DNA from: Rhyzopertha dominica
Taxonomy: Eukaryota > Arthropoda > Insecta > Coleoptera > Bostrichidae
Assembly: GCA_025024175.1 (NCBI GenBank)
Contig: QCXZ01000137.1
Location: forward strand, 14,446,001-14,510,000
DNA: 64,000 nt
Reading direction: 5' to 3'
The translations under genes were made by a program, and so were the position numbers. Positions 1 through 11,534 of this stretch are shown piece by piece (the first letter of the stretch is position 1; each line of letters starts with the position of its first letter). Under the pieces are notes generated by a model, which worked only from the letters and a program-made list of their open reading frames with translations, ran no database searches and had not been told where the DNA came from.

Positions 1-229
1 CATAGTTATGCTAAACCTGAGAATAACCAAACGTGAATGTCACAATTTAGTGTGTACAAAACTAATAAGTCTATCTATATTAGCAAGAAAAAACAGTTAT
101 TGATGATAAGCAAAATAGCATAATTAAGTGATAATAATATACGTATAATATACAGAAAAAAGAAGAAAAAAAATATATACATATAGGTCAGTATTCTTGA
201 ATACAATAAGTAAACTAGAGCAATTATGC

Positions 230-2345
230 GATATTCAAACTACATATAAGAAACATTGTTAAGCTAAGAAAAATTTACAAACGAAATACTATTATCTGAA
301 TTTTAATTTTACTAAAGCCCTAAATTTTCTCAAAGAGTTATGGAAAATATCGACGTCAGAATAGTGCGAATTATACGATCTAGTAATACGGGCTAAAGGT
401 CCATTACGACCTAAATTGGTTCGAAAGAGATATTCGCGAAATGATGGTAAAAAACGACTGTTGTACACGGGAACACTTAAGAAGATACTAGAGAGCAAAG
501 AGGGTGAATCAACTGAGTTATTGATTATTTTGTAAAGCAGAAGCAAATCCGCTACTAATCTTTTCTTTTCTAGGCTCATTATGTTGTACATTCGGGTCAG
601 CGTTGTGGCATTTATTAACTCATAGGAAGCCACAACTTTAAAATGAAGATACCATAAAAATTTGTTTTGTACCGACTGCAATCTTAATTTGTATATATCA
701 TACTGTGGAGACCACACAACAGATGCAAAATTGAGTCTGCTATAAACAAATGCAAAGTACAGGTTTTTTATAACTTCAATAGAACTAAAATTTTTAGTTG
801 TTCGAATTATAAAGCCCAAAATTCTATTTGCCTGAAATGCTATATTATCTATACGCACAGAGAATGTCATTTTCTGGTTGAAAGTGAATCCCAAATCTTT
901 CACATGAGAAACGGCCTTTATCTTATTGTTGTCAAAGTTATAGTCAAAGAAAAATAGTCTACTGTTTCTAGAAATTGTGATAGTACAGTTTGTTAATTTT
1001 ACAGTAATTATAGAATTGACATAGGTCGTTTTGAAATAGTATACAGTCCGAGATATTACTTATGGGAGCGAAGATTTTTAAGTCAGCATAAAGAAGAAAA
1101 TTGCAGAATTCAAAACAATGTTTAATATCATTAATATAAATTAAGAACAGCAGAGGCCCCAAAACCGAACCTTGTGGTACACCTGAAGTGACCCAGTAAG
1201 GTGATGACTTAAAACCATTTATCGATATTACTTGAGTTCTGCCGCTGACATATGATGATAACAATCTTAACAAAGTTCCGTGCACACCTATTTTTGACAG
1301 TTTGTGAATTAAAATACAGAGGTCGATTTTATCAAAAGCCTTGCTGAAATCTGTATAAACAGAATCTACTTGAATCTGATGATCCATAGAATTTAAAATA
1401 AAGTTGCAATATTCTGTAAGATTTGTTTTGACAGAACGTTGAGAAAAAAAGCCGTGATGCTGAGTAAGAATTGATGCTATCAGGGCCCGAAATAAAACGT
1501 TGTGCACTAGAAGTTCGAGGACTTTACTGATTATACATAGCTTGCTGATAGGGCGGTAATTCGCAACCAAATTTTTGTCACCGTTTTTTGAATGGGCAAA
1601 ACATGGGCTACTTTCCACTGGGCAGGGAATTCGCCCGTTGAAAAGGATCGGTTAAAGATCAAAGTGTTGTAGCGCATTTTTTAATGAAAAAAGTGGGTAT
1701 GCCATCCGGCCCTTGTCTCTTACTCTCATCGAGGTTAGACAGACAGAGCGCAAGGCTCTCTTTCGTAAAAGATATGTTGCTGATGAGTGCAGACTGAAAA
1801 TTAGTAAATGAGCAGGGTAGCTAATTGTAAGGTTCTAACACAGAACGGAAAAATTCAGCGAAAAGTTCACAGATTTCGGGACCATCGTTGGCAAACTTAT
1901 TTCCAAACTGTACGGAAGAGGGAAAACTGCCGCGAGACTTTCGATTTGGTATCAAGTTCCATATGTGTTTGGCCTTTTTTGAAACGCTGCTTTCTATTGT
2001 TTTAATGTGATTACTATTATAGTCACTCCTAATAAATCCTTTAGATCGACGTCTTAATAAAGAAAATTTAGCATAGTCGTCGGCTTTTCCATAACATTTC
2101 CACCTTCTATGAAACTTTAATTTCTCTTTTACGATCTTAATGGTACTAGCTTTGAAATAATTAGGAAATTTATGATTAGTAAATTTTTTCGGAACATGAG
2201 TGGAGATTAAATAATGAAGAGTATCGTACAATTGTTGGACCATGTCGTCTGGTTGACAGTTACGAGAGATGTCTTCCCACGATATATTGTTCAGATAGGA
2301 ATTCACAATATCATAATTAATAATGGCTGCAATCGAATTAGTAAC
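230..2345 (-). mobile_element. 5'-truncated non-LTR retrotransposon (LINE, Jockey/CR1-like)
   Basis: The minus strand carries three consecutive reading-frame blocks in LINE ORF2 order. The first is the linker upstream of the reverse transcriptase (about 2345-1821), the second the RT domain (1618-968), and the third the C-terminal region after RT (903-292). No endonuclease domain is present, as expected for 5' truncation. The blocks are in different frames, so the copy is dead. It lies in the last intron of GT49 gene A, in the same orientation, and begins only about 50 bases past the splice donor of exon 2. Bases 1-230 may be its 3' UTR, but I see no clear tail. The superfamily assignment rests on RT motifs only. 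Confidence 0.85.
968..1618 (-). pseudogene. Reverse transcriptase domain of the LINE, inactive
   Basis: Classic RT motifs are readable in order: NYRPISKLCIISKVLE, then YTDFSKAFDKID, then TSGVPQGSVLGPLLFLIYIND, then LLYADLKIFA. In active LINE RTs the last motif is [FY]ADD followed by LKI. Here one aspartate codon of the catalytic pair is missing (YAD-LK), so the metal-binding site is broken. The upstream linker and the downstream region are in other frames. This is a relic of the retrotransposon, not a host gene. Confidence 0.85.
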
Positions 2346-2395
2346 ACTGATCCAACGAAATAACCAACACCTACTTGAATAAAAGACATACCAAC

Positions 2396-2974
2396 CTGCA
2401 CCATCTTGTTGCTTTGCCCTTCCCATGTTAATCTCTCATCAAACCAAGGTTCTCTGTTCGTTCCAATGTAGAATGGCTCCCAATGTGTGTATTTTCCCTT
2501 TTTCTTCGTCACAGTGAACACGTCCAAACCTTTAGTTTCTTTCATCTCCGTCCACTCTGTGCTGTTAGGTATCTCGTGGCATAAGCTGCAAAGTTTACGG
2601 TGAAATACGAACGCCTTCTTCTTAGCTATCAACTTCAACAAGTCATTTTTAGTCTGTGGGATTTTCGCACCCTGGTTTATTTCGAAAACTGGAAGAGCAA
2701 ACACGGTTGCAGGGGAGATTTTGTAGAGACTTGGCTTATTGGAAACCATTTCTAAGAAGTTTCCGATTAGGTTTACTGAGGGATACAGCTCGATGTCGGA
2801 AGCAAACACAAAATATGTTTGGGCGGATTCTCTTGCAATGTTTCTGGCCACGTTGATGGGATATGTTAGTTTTTTTGACGCTCTATACGTCTTTTGTGGG
2901 TCAAAGTTTTTGTACGGTGCTGTCCTGTTACAATCTTGGGCAGCCCATCGTAGTTTCCTTATCGGTGCGGGTAT
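2396..2974 (-). CDS. B4GAT1-like: GT49 gene A, exon 2: catalytic half of a B4GAT1-like glycosyltransferase
   Basis: This exon encodes 193 residues, flanked by an acceptor ending TTTCAG at 2975-2980 and a possible donor GTTGGT at 2395-2390. Family hallmarks are LTYPINVARNIARE, the metal-site region FASDIELYP (a D-x-E form of the glycosyltransferase DxD motif), VFALPVFEI, and the C-terminal FDERLTWEGQSNKM. It aligns along its whole length with exons 2 plus 3 of gene B, but without gene B's 62-bp intron. Phase 0 at the 5' end fits exon 1 at 18832-19356, which implies a 15.9-kb intron. In vertebrates B4GAT1 is a Golgi enzyme that adds glucuronic acid to xylose to prime matriglycan on dystroglycan; the acceptor of insect paralogues is not known to me. 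The reading frame is intact. The last exon should lie before base 1. Confidence 0.9.
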
Positions 2975-3271
2975 CTGAAATATAATAAAGGTTATAATAC
3001 TATTATTCACTGGGGATCATAACTATAGCTTCACCTTAAATTATCAGTTTATAAGAAGGATAAAAGAAATAAAAATAATAGGAACTTGACTATTTAAAGT
3101 AAGTTATTAATAATTTACATAATTTAATGATATAATTTCTAAAATTTGCCTGGTGCATAACTGTAGCGCCTCTTAAACAAATTTTTAGGTGGCTGTGATC
3201 GAACGTCAAAAACATGTTTATATTTTGTTATTATTTATTGACTTCACTGTGTTGTAACAATTGTGTTAAAA

Positions 3272-5100
3272 ATGCCCTGTGAAAGGTATCTGAGTGGCAT
3301 GGAAAAAGGTAAAATCTTGGTTTTTTGGAATGAAGGCTTTAGGGTTTAGTCAATGTATGAAAAAGTTGTTTAAGGCCCCTAGACGTGATATGCCGAAATC
3401 GCAGAGTTTGTTTTTCTGTTGTGAAGATCATCTTAATTCTTACTGTAAGTTTTATTATTCTTTTTGGGGTTATAAATGTTTACCTTTCAGCTTCCATTTT
3501 GTTATAGCTTGAAGAGGATATGAAAAATTATATGCGTTTTAAGTTGATAGAGGGAAATGTTATAATAAAGAACGACGTTGTTCTCCATATATTCGACTGC
3601 TAGCCAGACCGGAAACGAGCCGCAAGAGCCCCGAAAATAAATGGCAATTTATATTTATTCTGACCTCTAAAATAAATGTTAAGTTTAGAGTACATTTTTG
3701 ATTCTTACATTTTTATGTTTACAAATGGTATGTTTCCAGCAACCCACTGTGATCAAATTATCAATGCTACGTTAATTTGATAAAAAGTTCAATTATGCTG
3801 TTGCTTGTTGCTTTTACGTTCCTCATCTCCGCCGCGTTGAACCTCTAGTTGCTGTACACAAATTCCATAACAATGAACATGCCTTCAGAAATTATAAGTC
3901 ATAAGTATATCACTTTTTTTGGTGTATTTTAATTCGCTTGTCACAAAATGAACGCAAACAACAAACTGATAAATCGACGGACGGAGGCTGACGCGTGACG
4001 CGCTGACCCCAGATGTAAACAAGCGGCCATTTACAAGACACCTGACGTCACGGCTAATATGTTCGCGCTTTGGCGGTCTCTTTAAATTTTCACATTTTTA
4101 AAAATACACCTTACGATCCATTTTTTTCGAATTTATAAGCTGTCACAGCTGTTTTGTGGATTAGATGCTATCCATTAATATGCAATTTAATAAAATATAA
4201 ATACACGGCAAATATCCAATTGTGTTAAAAATTCCTTGTGGAAGGTATCTGAGTGGAATGGAAAAAGGTAAAATCTAGGCTTTTTGGGATGAAGGCTTTA
4301 GTCGCCGAAAAATTGCTCAAAGAATAACCGGTCTCGTAAAGTTGTCGCCAATTATTTGCGAAACTCTGAACAGTATGGCACAAACAAGAAAGCTGGCCCT
4401 AAGAAAAAAATTTCGCCCAGAGCTGCAAGAAGAATTATTGCTACAGCGAGGGTTCTGAAGAAAAATGAACACATTGTATGCCGAAAACTAAGAAAATGTC
4501 AGAAACTTCCTCCTCACCATAAAAAAGCCCGCTTGGAATTGCTCGATTGGGATTGGAAAAATGTAAACCAAAACTTTACAATTAAACCTCGAATTTAACC
4601 ACGTTAATATTTAAAAAATTTAAGATTATCTTTTCTAATGAAAAAAAATTAATCTTGATGGTCCAGATGGTTTCAATTGTTATTGGCGAGATTTGAGAAG
4701 AGAACCTGGGTATCTTTCAAAAAGAAACTTTGGAGGTGGTACGTTAATGGTATGGGGTGCCTTTACAAAAGCAGGCGTTTTAATATTGGCTTACCCAGCA
4801 ACACGAATGAACAGTTGAGAGTACATTCAAGTTCTTGAGACAAATTTAATGCCTTTTTAAATAACAATTACGAACGAGATTTCATTTTCCAACAAGATAA
4901 TGCGAGGATTCATGTCAGTAGGGAGTCGATACCTTGGTTTGCCAACCAAAATGTCGAATTGTTAGAGTCGCCACCATAAATGAACTCAAAAATTCATTAG
5001 AAGAGGTTTGGGCCAATTTGGAACCAAGAATAGTGAATAATTTGGTTGGAAGCATGAACTGAGCTAACTATGAAGAATGGAGGCCAAACCTATTATTAAT
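3272..5100 (+). pseudogene. Tc3-like transposase relic interrupted by a THAP repeat
   Basis: Starting at 3272 the frame reads a Tc3-type N-terminus (RYLSGMEKGKI then FWNEGF), which is then cut by the THAP repeat. After the repeat the same beginning recurs at 4229 and continues through NYLRNSEQYG, KAGPKKKISPRAARRI and the helix-turn-helix region. Further on come DGPDGFNCYWRDLR (4668 on), GGGTLMVWGAF and FQQDNARIHVS, the typical Tc3 catalytic-core words. There are stops (for example TAG in 4275-4280) and several frameshifts, so it is inactive. The N-terminal stretch of about 85 bases is present on both sides of the THAP repeat. Confidence 0.8.
3352..4221 (+). repeat. THAP-domain repeat, copy 1 (5' truncated)
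   Basis: This is the same sequence family as 10862-12622 and 34465-35626. The copy begins inside the THAP coding region (RMKKLFKAPRRDMPKS, then FFCCEDHLN). It continues through a second coding block, the GC-rich inverted repeat near 4042-4078 (with TGACGTCA) and the shared tail ending in GGCAAATATCCAATTG. The left inverted repeat is absent. It lies inside the Tc3-like element, which makes it the youngest layer of this nest. Confidence 0.85.
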
Positions 5101-5339
5101 TTATGAATGTTTTGTTAAAATTTGTTCAATTCTGTGTGAATTTAGATAGGGCTGTAGTTGTGCACCAGTGCAATTAAAAAAATATTTTATTAAAATACGG
5201 GAACTGTTAATAAATGACTGAATAGTCTACTTGTTATTATTTTCGATTCTTTTATCCCTTTTGTTACTTACATTCATTGACGTTTGCATTTGACGAAGAA
5301 AAAAATTTAGGATGCGGCTATAGTTATGCTCCCCAGTTA

Positions 5340-8325
5340 TAAATAAAACTGGTTAAAATACTTCGAGGGTTTTATTCAAAAATGAATCGAAACTATTAAC
5401 TGTTAAGTTATTCCTTCAAACGATGCAAAGTGAATCAGATGAGGCAAAGCAGATCGAACACTGATATGATAACAATTAATATTTGCTCACTTTTTAAGGT
5501 AAGAATGCGCGGAATGCATGCATGTGTAAGGTGTGTTGACGTAGTCATAATATGTTACATTGGCACACATTTTAGTAGATATCGACCTTGATTTACTAAT
5601 ACCTACCTACTCCTTAGCAAATTTCTTCTACATAATTTTCATTTTTGGTTATTTTGACTCAATGTAGTGCTTCATACTTTATTCAGATAATAACCATGCC
5701 TTGTAACTACAAAAAACACGTTAGATGTCGTTAGAAGTATCATTAGAATGAGATATTTGAGATCACCAATAACGGCTGTACAATTTTGATGTTTAAGCAT
5801 TAGTAAGGTGTCCGAACATGGTGTAGGGCAGATGCCCACCGAGGGGTACCGGAAATACACACACTAAGTTTTTTTAAACAGTAAGCCCTATTCTTATTTA
5901 TAATTTTGCATTCTCTGTAAAACAAATTTGCTTCTATATGTTATATACAACATTTTATTTAAAAAATGATTGCAATACCTACTTCAAGACTGATATAACT
6001 TTTAAATTAAAATAGATAGAATCAATATGCCAACAACTTTTTTGCAAATGCAACAACAACACTACGTTAACCGTTTTGAGTTATTTCAAATAATAACATA
6101 TTTTTACAGTTTTCAAGATAACATATCTTCGCAAGTTTCTCTTGTTTTTTATAATTTGTTAAATTTGCCTTTTATTGAGTGAAATTCAGAGACAAAATAC
6201 ATTAATAAACATACCGAGCTTATTCCTAAAAAATGAAACTTGATCATTTCTTGACAAGTGCTCTACAATTAGTACAATTGAATGAAGATTCAACGTTAAG
6301 AAAATGTTTCAAAAGATGACGTTACGAACACACATTTTCAACCAACTTTTCTGAAAATAAACGGATTCGATTTCGCATGTGTTCAAATGTAGTTTGAGAA
6401 GTCGTCAGACTGATACAGACTACAAAAAAAACAGTTTCTTTAGGTCTGGAAGCCAACTACTCAACACCTCCGATACGACCGACCTATACATTTGAGTTAT
6501 TCTATGCTGCTATGTAAATGAGCTACATCTTTGTTGTTGAAGCAACAATGAAAATAACGTTGGAATATCAAATGAAAAGTACCTGACAATTAGATAAAAA
6601 AAAATCCTAATATTAACACTCAGTTTGGTCTGTTATAGGTGCTCTTTCCAATTGCTCATGGACATATGTTCATCTGAATGCGTTTTATCTGGGAACTGTT
6701 TTGCGTAAATACTTGATGTTAACGAATTTTGTTTACACTTCCCTAAAATAAAAATCATACGATTAATTCAGCAATTAGTAGTAGAATTTTCAACACCAAA
6801 AGTTATAACAAAGGCAGAGAAGCACGCTTAAGTTTAAAATAAAATATATAGATCTTGGTTAAAAAAAAACAAAAGAAAATCGACTAATGTGGCACTAGGT
6901 TTTCATAAAGAATTCAGATATATAACAAAAATTTAATAAGGTATTCCGAAGGTATATATAAGGTAACCGAAAGTCATCCATCTTTGGAAATAATATTAGG
7001 TTGTGGTTCTCACAAATTGAAAAAAGTTTTCTGTATTTTCAATAATTATGGATCTATATATATAGAATACATTCACTTATCTCGCCCTGTAGAATCAGTC
7101 CTTGCGTCAACATTTAGTATTATGGTAACAGTGTGATGGAGTTCGCGAGTGATTATAGGGTACAAATTAATTAATCCAGAAGAAATCATTAGTAACTTTT
7201 TACTTGTCTGCAGAAGAGAGCGCATTTTGAAGATATTAAACACCTTCACGCCTTCTACTGACTGCCATACTTTATAAATATTTTTATTTTCTGACAGGAA
7301 AGAATTTAACATTCAGTTCATACTTCCAAAAATTCCGTGTTTTACAAAAAAGTGGCTTAAGCAAATATTATCTTGTTGGCAGAAATGTGTGAATTGTTGA
7401 AAATGAAAATAAATGTACCTATTTATCTCCACTTTACTTAAAGCAGTCGGTATTTATTAGAGTGCGAAGTAATATTTAAAACGCTTAAAGGCTTTCCTAT
7501 ATTAGCATATGTTCCGATAAATGGCTGATTACTTATAACGATGGCAATTTGCCAATATTCAGGAAGCAGAAGAAGAACGTTCGTTATTTCTTTGCTTCTA
7601 AATCACATAAATAGTAGCACTGCTATAAGACAATGTCGTATATTTTTTGGTAAAAATTTGATTAGAAATTTAAACAGGTTATTTCGATATTGAAAAATGA
7701 AAAGATTTGTGCACCGCCCTCAACATTTTACATATCTATCAGATTGTTTTTTTCAGTATTTGAGGGAGGAGATTAAATACTCTTAGTTCTATTACGATAT
7801 GGACTAACTATGTCGATGGTACTTAAATTTATTTATCACTACTTGAACTACAACACGACATTTCATGGAATTTGTTATGCCTATACTTCTTATTCGTAAT
7901 TTCCTACTTCAATTACTGCTATACTTCAATACAATTAGTGATTCCAAGTGTTAGGTCAATACGTTAGTTAAAGCAACTGCTCAATGACAAGTTTTTGGTG
8001 ACCATACACAGTGTTGGCTACTGTAGTACTTCAGATAGTAAGGTACTTTAAAATTAGGCCATATGATACGTAAAGGAGGTTATAGTTAAAAGCAATGACG
8101 AGCTCTTAATCTGGTTGAAAATTAAACGTATTAATTAAACACCTACCCCACAGAACAAGGCAAGCTGGGTGTGTTTAAAAGCTATTTATAAAGCACTAGA
8201 TATTTTGGACGATACAGATAACTGTTAGAATATGAATTTTGCTCAACAGGGTTCAACATAAACACGCTACATTAAAGTTCTTCATTAATTTATGAAACTC
8301 AAGTACTTATATAAAAAAACTATTA
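5340..8325. other. Intron 1 of gene A, no recognised feature
   Basis: This is AT-rich sequence with short open frames that match no family I know. It is part of the 15.9-kb intron between the two known exons of gene A. I saw no inverted-repeat ends or tails here. Confidence 0.6.
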
Positions 8326-8327
8326 TA

Positions 8328-9337
8328 CAGGGTTAGTCGAAAATGTAGAATAACAGGCCCATTTCTATGAATATGAATATTACAGTAAAATGTCCTTAAC
8401 AAAAGTTCTTTTGCTAATTATTTTTCACTTATCATAACTTACTCTTTGGTTTTGTATATGCCAACGTAAATTTCCATGCCAGTGTAATTTTTTCTTTTTT
8501 AATGGTAATCAAGCAAATTAATTACGGATTCGTATTGTTAATCTATCACTGAAATGAGCTAGTATTTATTTTACATGATTTTTACGTGTTTTGCAGCCAG
8601 TTCTCGCTTCCAGCGCTTGTAAATTTAGATTTTTTTTTACTTTGTGCACCTGACGTTTTAAATGACCTAAATCAAATGACCTAGCAGGACATTAAATATA
8701 ATAGTCCAGTTCAGCGGCCTGGGAAAATGTTATCCAGATACAGGGGAACATTAACTCCAAACTTGATCACGTCCGTCATCATTGCACAAAACTGCATTGT
8801 TCTATTTTAATATTCGAATAACGACAGTTGGCTATAATATTATTGTCCAGAGCAAGTTGCATGGTTGACTTAGATGAGTTATCCACAGCGCTAACTGATA
8901 CATCAAGAATTTAATTTGCATTTGTAGCCGATTTTGGACATTTTGGACGTCCGGACCTTGGGATTTCTTTTGCATGTGCAGTTTCTTATAATTTTTAACT
9001 TGGACACAATAAATTGAACAACAAGATTATAGAAAATACAAAGAAATAACAAACATATTGGTGTGAATATGGTTGATGTCCATAACCAACCATCATTAGC
9101 ATTTCAACTCTTTCAGTTCACGGAGTTTCATCATGTTTGTAAGTCAAAATTAAACTGCTGCTGCTGATTATTTAATTAACATTTTAACTCATTGAAAAGT
9201 ACTTCACACTGGTATGAAACACCTCCATCTTTTTGTAAAATTATCATCGAAATAATAAAAACCCATACTGACACACACACATAAAGTTCATATTTGCAGA
9301 AATAAAACAAGTTATTTCATATTTTTTACTAACCCTG
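8328..9337. mobile_element. Mariner-like non-autonomous element, about 1 kb
   Basis: The left end reads TA then CAGGGTTAGTCGAAAATG. The right end on the other strand reads CAGGGTTAGTAAAAAATATG, and both continue into AATAACDKG. The right flank is TG rather than TA, probably a mutated target duplication. The interior holds no transposase I recognise. The ends and the phrase AAATGTCCTTAA are shared with the 364-bp element at 55635-55998, so the two probably belong to one family. Confidence 0.65.
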
Positions 9338-10035
9338 TGTAAAAAAGCAAATGAACAACAATTGTTTTACAGTAAAAAAGGAAGGCGAGCAAGCATAGTC
9401 ATTCGGAAAATTTTATGTTGTTTAAAGCAATATAAGCTGCTAGTTCTAATTTGGAACAAATAAAAATTAGCAATTTTCAAACTGTAGGAAACATTGCAGG
9501 AGCTATGTTGTTCAAGAAATATCAGCCACAAAATACTTGTTTTGAAACACATTAAACTTTTACGATTTCGCACTAACCTAGATTTGGAGTTGTTATTTCC
9601 GGAATGCAATACCACACGCGCGCAGTGTTACCCTAAGTTACAGCTACTGCTTTACAAAACGTTAGATTGTAAATTATTTCTCTGTATTTCTCTGTATGAA
9701 TCCCAATAATTGTTGCGAAATTGCTTAAGTTTCTTTGTAATAAATAGAAAATACACAGCCTATTAAGTCTCGTTCCCTTATGGAGATTATGGAATATTTG
9801 ACAATAATAGTACTAACACAGTTTGCAGTAAATTAACGTCTAAATATTTGTGGTTGACTGTTGCCCCCTGTCATAAAAAAAACCGTCAAATGCAAAATCC
9901 AGTATTATATGTTTTCTAAAAACTCAGATTCACAAACCATCCTATATTAACTTTGGTTACTGTATGTCGAGGTGTATGTTGTACAGGGTATTCAGAATTC
10001 GTATGTTTTCCAGGTGGGTCTAGGACTTTTCGCCT
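9338..10035. other. Intron 1 of gene A, no recognised feature
   Basis: Unassigned AT-rich sequence. A mariner-like end word (TGTACAGGGTATTCAGAAT) occurs near 9983 without a partner that I could find. Confidence 0.5.
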
Positions 10036-10115
10036 CCGCCGGTTCGCGGTTGCCGATTCGTAGCCGGCCGTTTCGAAGCCGGCCGTTTGGCAGTCGACTG
10101 TTTCGACGCCAAACT
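10036..10115 (+). repeat. GC-rich 15-bp tandem repeat
   Basis: About four to five imperfect copies of a 15-base unit, TTTCGAAGCCGGCCG, follow one another in otherwise AT-rich DNA. Read in one frame they give an R-P-F-R-S-like five-residue repeat. An N lies just downstream at 10186. The unit is rich in CCGG and TTCGAA sites. The origin is unknown; it could be a minisatellite or an internal part of a transposon. Confidence 0.7.
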
Positions 10116-10189
10116 GATATTTATGACAAAAATTTACAAATTTATTTTTCTGAGAAAGTAAGCTGTCAAGGGACTAATTTCAGTATNAT

Positions 10190-10860
10190 ATAAAAATTTT
10201 TTCTAAAATAAATTTTTTTGTACCTACCTTATTATCGGGAGTACCTAACTGTCGAATGGTAAAAAAACCAAAATAACCTTCATTATAATATAAGATTTGC
10301 AATCACAGGAAGATTATTTGGTGCAAATATTATTTAATATGATTCTGTATTATAAATTTTTGTATAACGTTTTTACTCGCTCTAGTGCGCTTTTCCACAG
10401 CTTTTTAAATAATTTCAATAAATTTACAGATATCAGAAAGTACTTGATAAAAATTAATCTATTAATCTAAATTGTTCTAGTTTAACAGGTAAAGAATAAA
10501 TGGTAACAAAAACGTCTGTGGCACAGAAAATCTGGATAAGGATTTAAACGAAAAGCAACTCTTTTCCTAATTCTATTATTTCGGAATGTTAGTCGGATCT
10601 ATGGATAGGACATGCTGAATGTACTATCCTGCAGTGATATTAGGCCGTTGTATTACCTACATTTTTTCCCAAACATTAATCTATGCCAAGGCGTGTGCCC
10701 ATTAGTGAAGAAAAAGGCATTAGCTACCCTAAAAAGTTTTTTATATTGAATAGAGATTACTTCATTAGGTACTAAAATANTGTAAGTTCTATATAAAAGA
10801 AATCAGGAATTTAGGTACCCTATCTCCAATAAATTGTACTTTTTAAGTAAAAGTAAAAAT
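10190..10860. other. Intron 1 of gene A, no recognised feature
   Basis: AT-rich sequence between the GC-rich tandem repeat and THAP repeat copy 2. I see nothing I can name in it. Confidence 0.5.
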
Positions 10861-10993
10861 AATATTTGTAGGTAGAGAATTTCAGGTCTAAAATTCGAAT
10901 CTTAGGAGTTACCGCCAAAACGCTTCTGTCCAAGGTTATTCAACTCGTGACGTCAAGTGTCATGTAAACATTACCGAGGGGAGTGCTGTTTAA

Positions 10994-11534
10994 TAGGAAA
11001 GGTACGAGTTGGGTCCCACTAAGTCCCTGTGTACACCTGCTAGCTAGAAAAGGTTCTATGCGAGTTGGGTCCCACTGATTCCTGGAACTGTTTAATCCCA
11101 ATAAAGCAATTACAGAGGATATTATTTTCCCCAAAATCCCTTCTTCCTAATATTTTGTCATTCATTGGTGTACAAATTAACCGCCCATTTATAAAATTTG
11201 CAATATTTGGGTTACGACAGATAGCGCATAAATTTTAGTTCCATTTGTGAAGTAGTGTTCAGAACAATGTCAAGTTTCAGTTGTGAAGTAAGTGAAAAAG
11301 GCAAAGAACTTATTGTTTTAAATAAGTTCAAGTTCAGCTTTCACAAGTATATAAACAAGAAAACCGTGAAAAGGTGGACTTGTACGAATAAAAAACCTTA
11401 TTACTGAATTTATAAGACAATCATTTTTATGACACTACGACTTACTGGGACCCAACTCGCCTATGTTTGGGACCCAACTCGCATTGCAGATTAGTATACC
11501 TGCATCGGCCGGGACCCAATTCGCCTACTCCCTT
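10994..11534. mobile_element. TTAA-type non-autonomous element inside THAP copy 2
   Basis: The element splits the THAP repeat at TGCTGTTTAAT...TTTAATGGTG. Copy 3 of the repeat shows the empty site with a single TTTAAT, so the duplicated target is visible directly. The ends share GARTTGGGTCCC in opposite orientation. The same word (C)GAGTTGGGTCCCA occurs twice on the plus strand (about 11004 and 11060) and three times on the minus strand (about 11446-11524). These form subterminal repeats that could bind a transposase. A TTAA-containing target suggests a piggyBac-type mechanism, but the duplication could be 5 or 6 bases, so the class is open. Confidence 0.75.

Larger units (their letters stand above)
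3009..5338. mobile_element. Nested DNA transposon block; outer element with about 170-bp inverted repeats
   Basis: The left end starts CACTGGGGATCATAACTATAG at about 3008; the right end read on the other strand starts ACTGGGGAGCATAACTATAG at 5338. The similarity continues inward for about 170 bases on each side, through a shared GGATAAAAGAA stretch. Inside are a second pair of ends (CCTGGTGCATAACTGTAG near 3148; the reverse of CTACAGTTGTGCACCAG-like sequence near 5145-5165), a Tc3-like transposase relic, and a THAP repeat. A TA target duplication is plausible on the right but mutated on the left. The block sits in intron 1 of gene A, only about 34 bases upstream of the exon 2 acceptor. Confidence 0.75.

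Noticed and set aside
1..20. CATAGTTATGCT at the window start resembles the outer element's end at 5320-5338
   Set aside because: Only about a dozen bases agree and the rest diverges; not enough to call an element end.
3294..3512. 72-codon open frame joining Tc3-like and THAP sequence
   Set aside because: It crosses the junction of two unrelated repeats; the fusion is a product of insertion, with no promoter or conservation to suggest a gene.
9983..10005. Single mariner-like end words (also near 15698 and 58089)
   Set aside because: No inverted partner with a TA flank could be found, so no element is called there.
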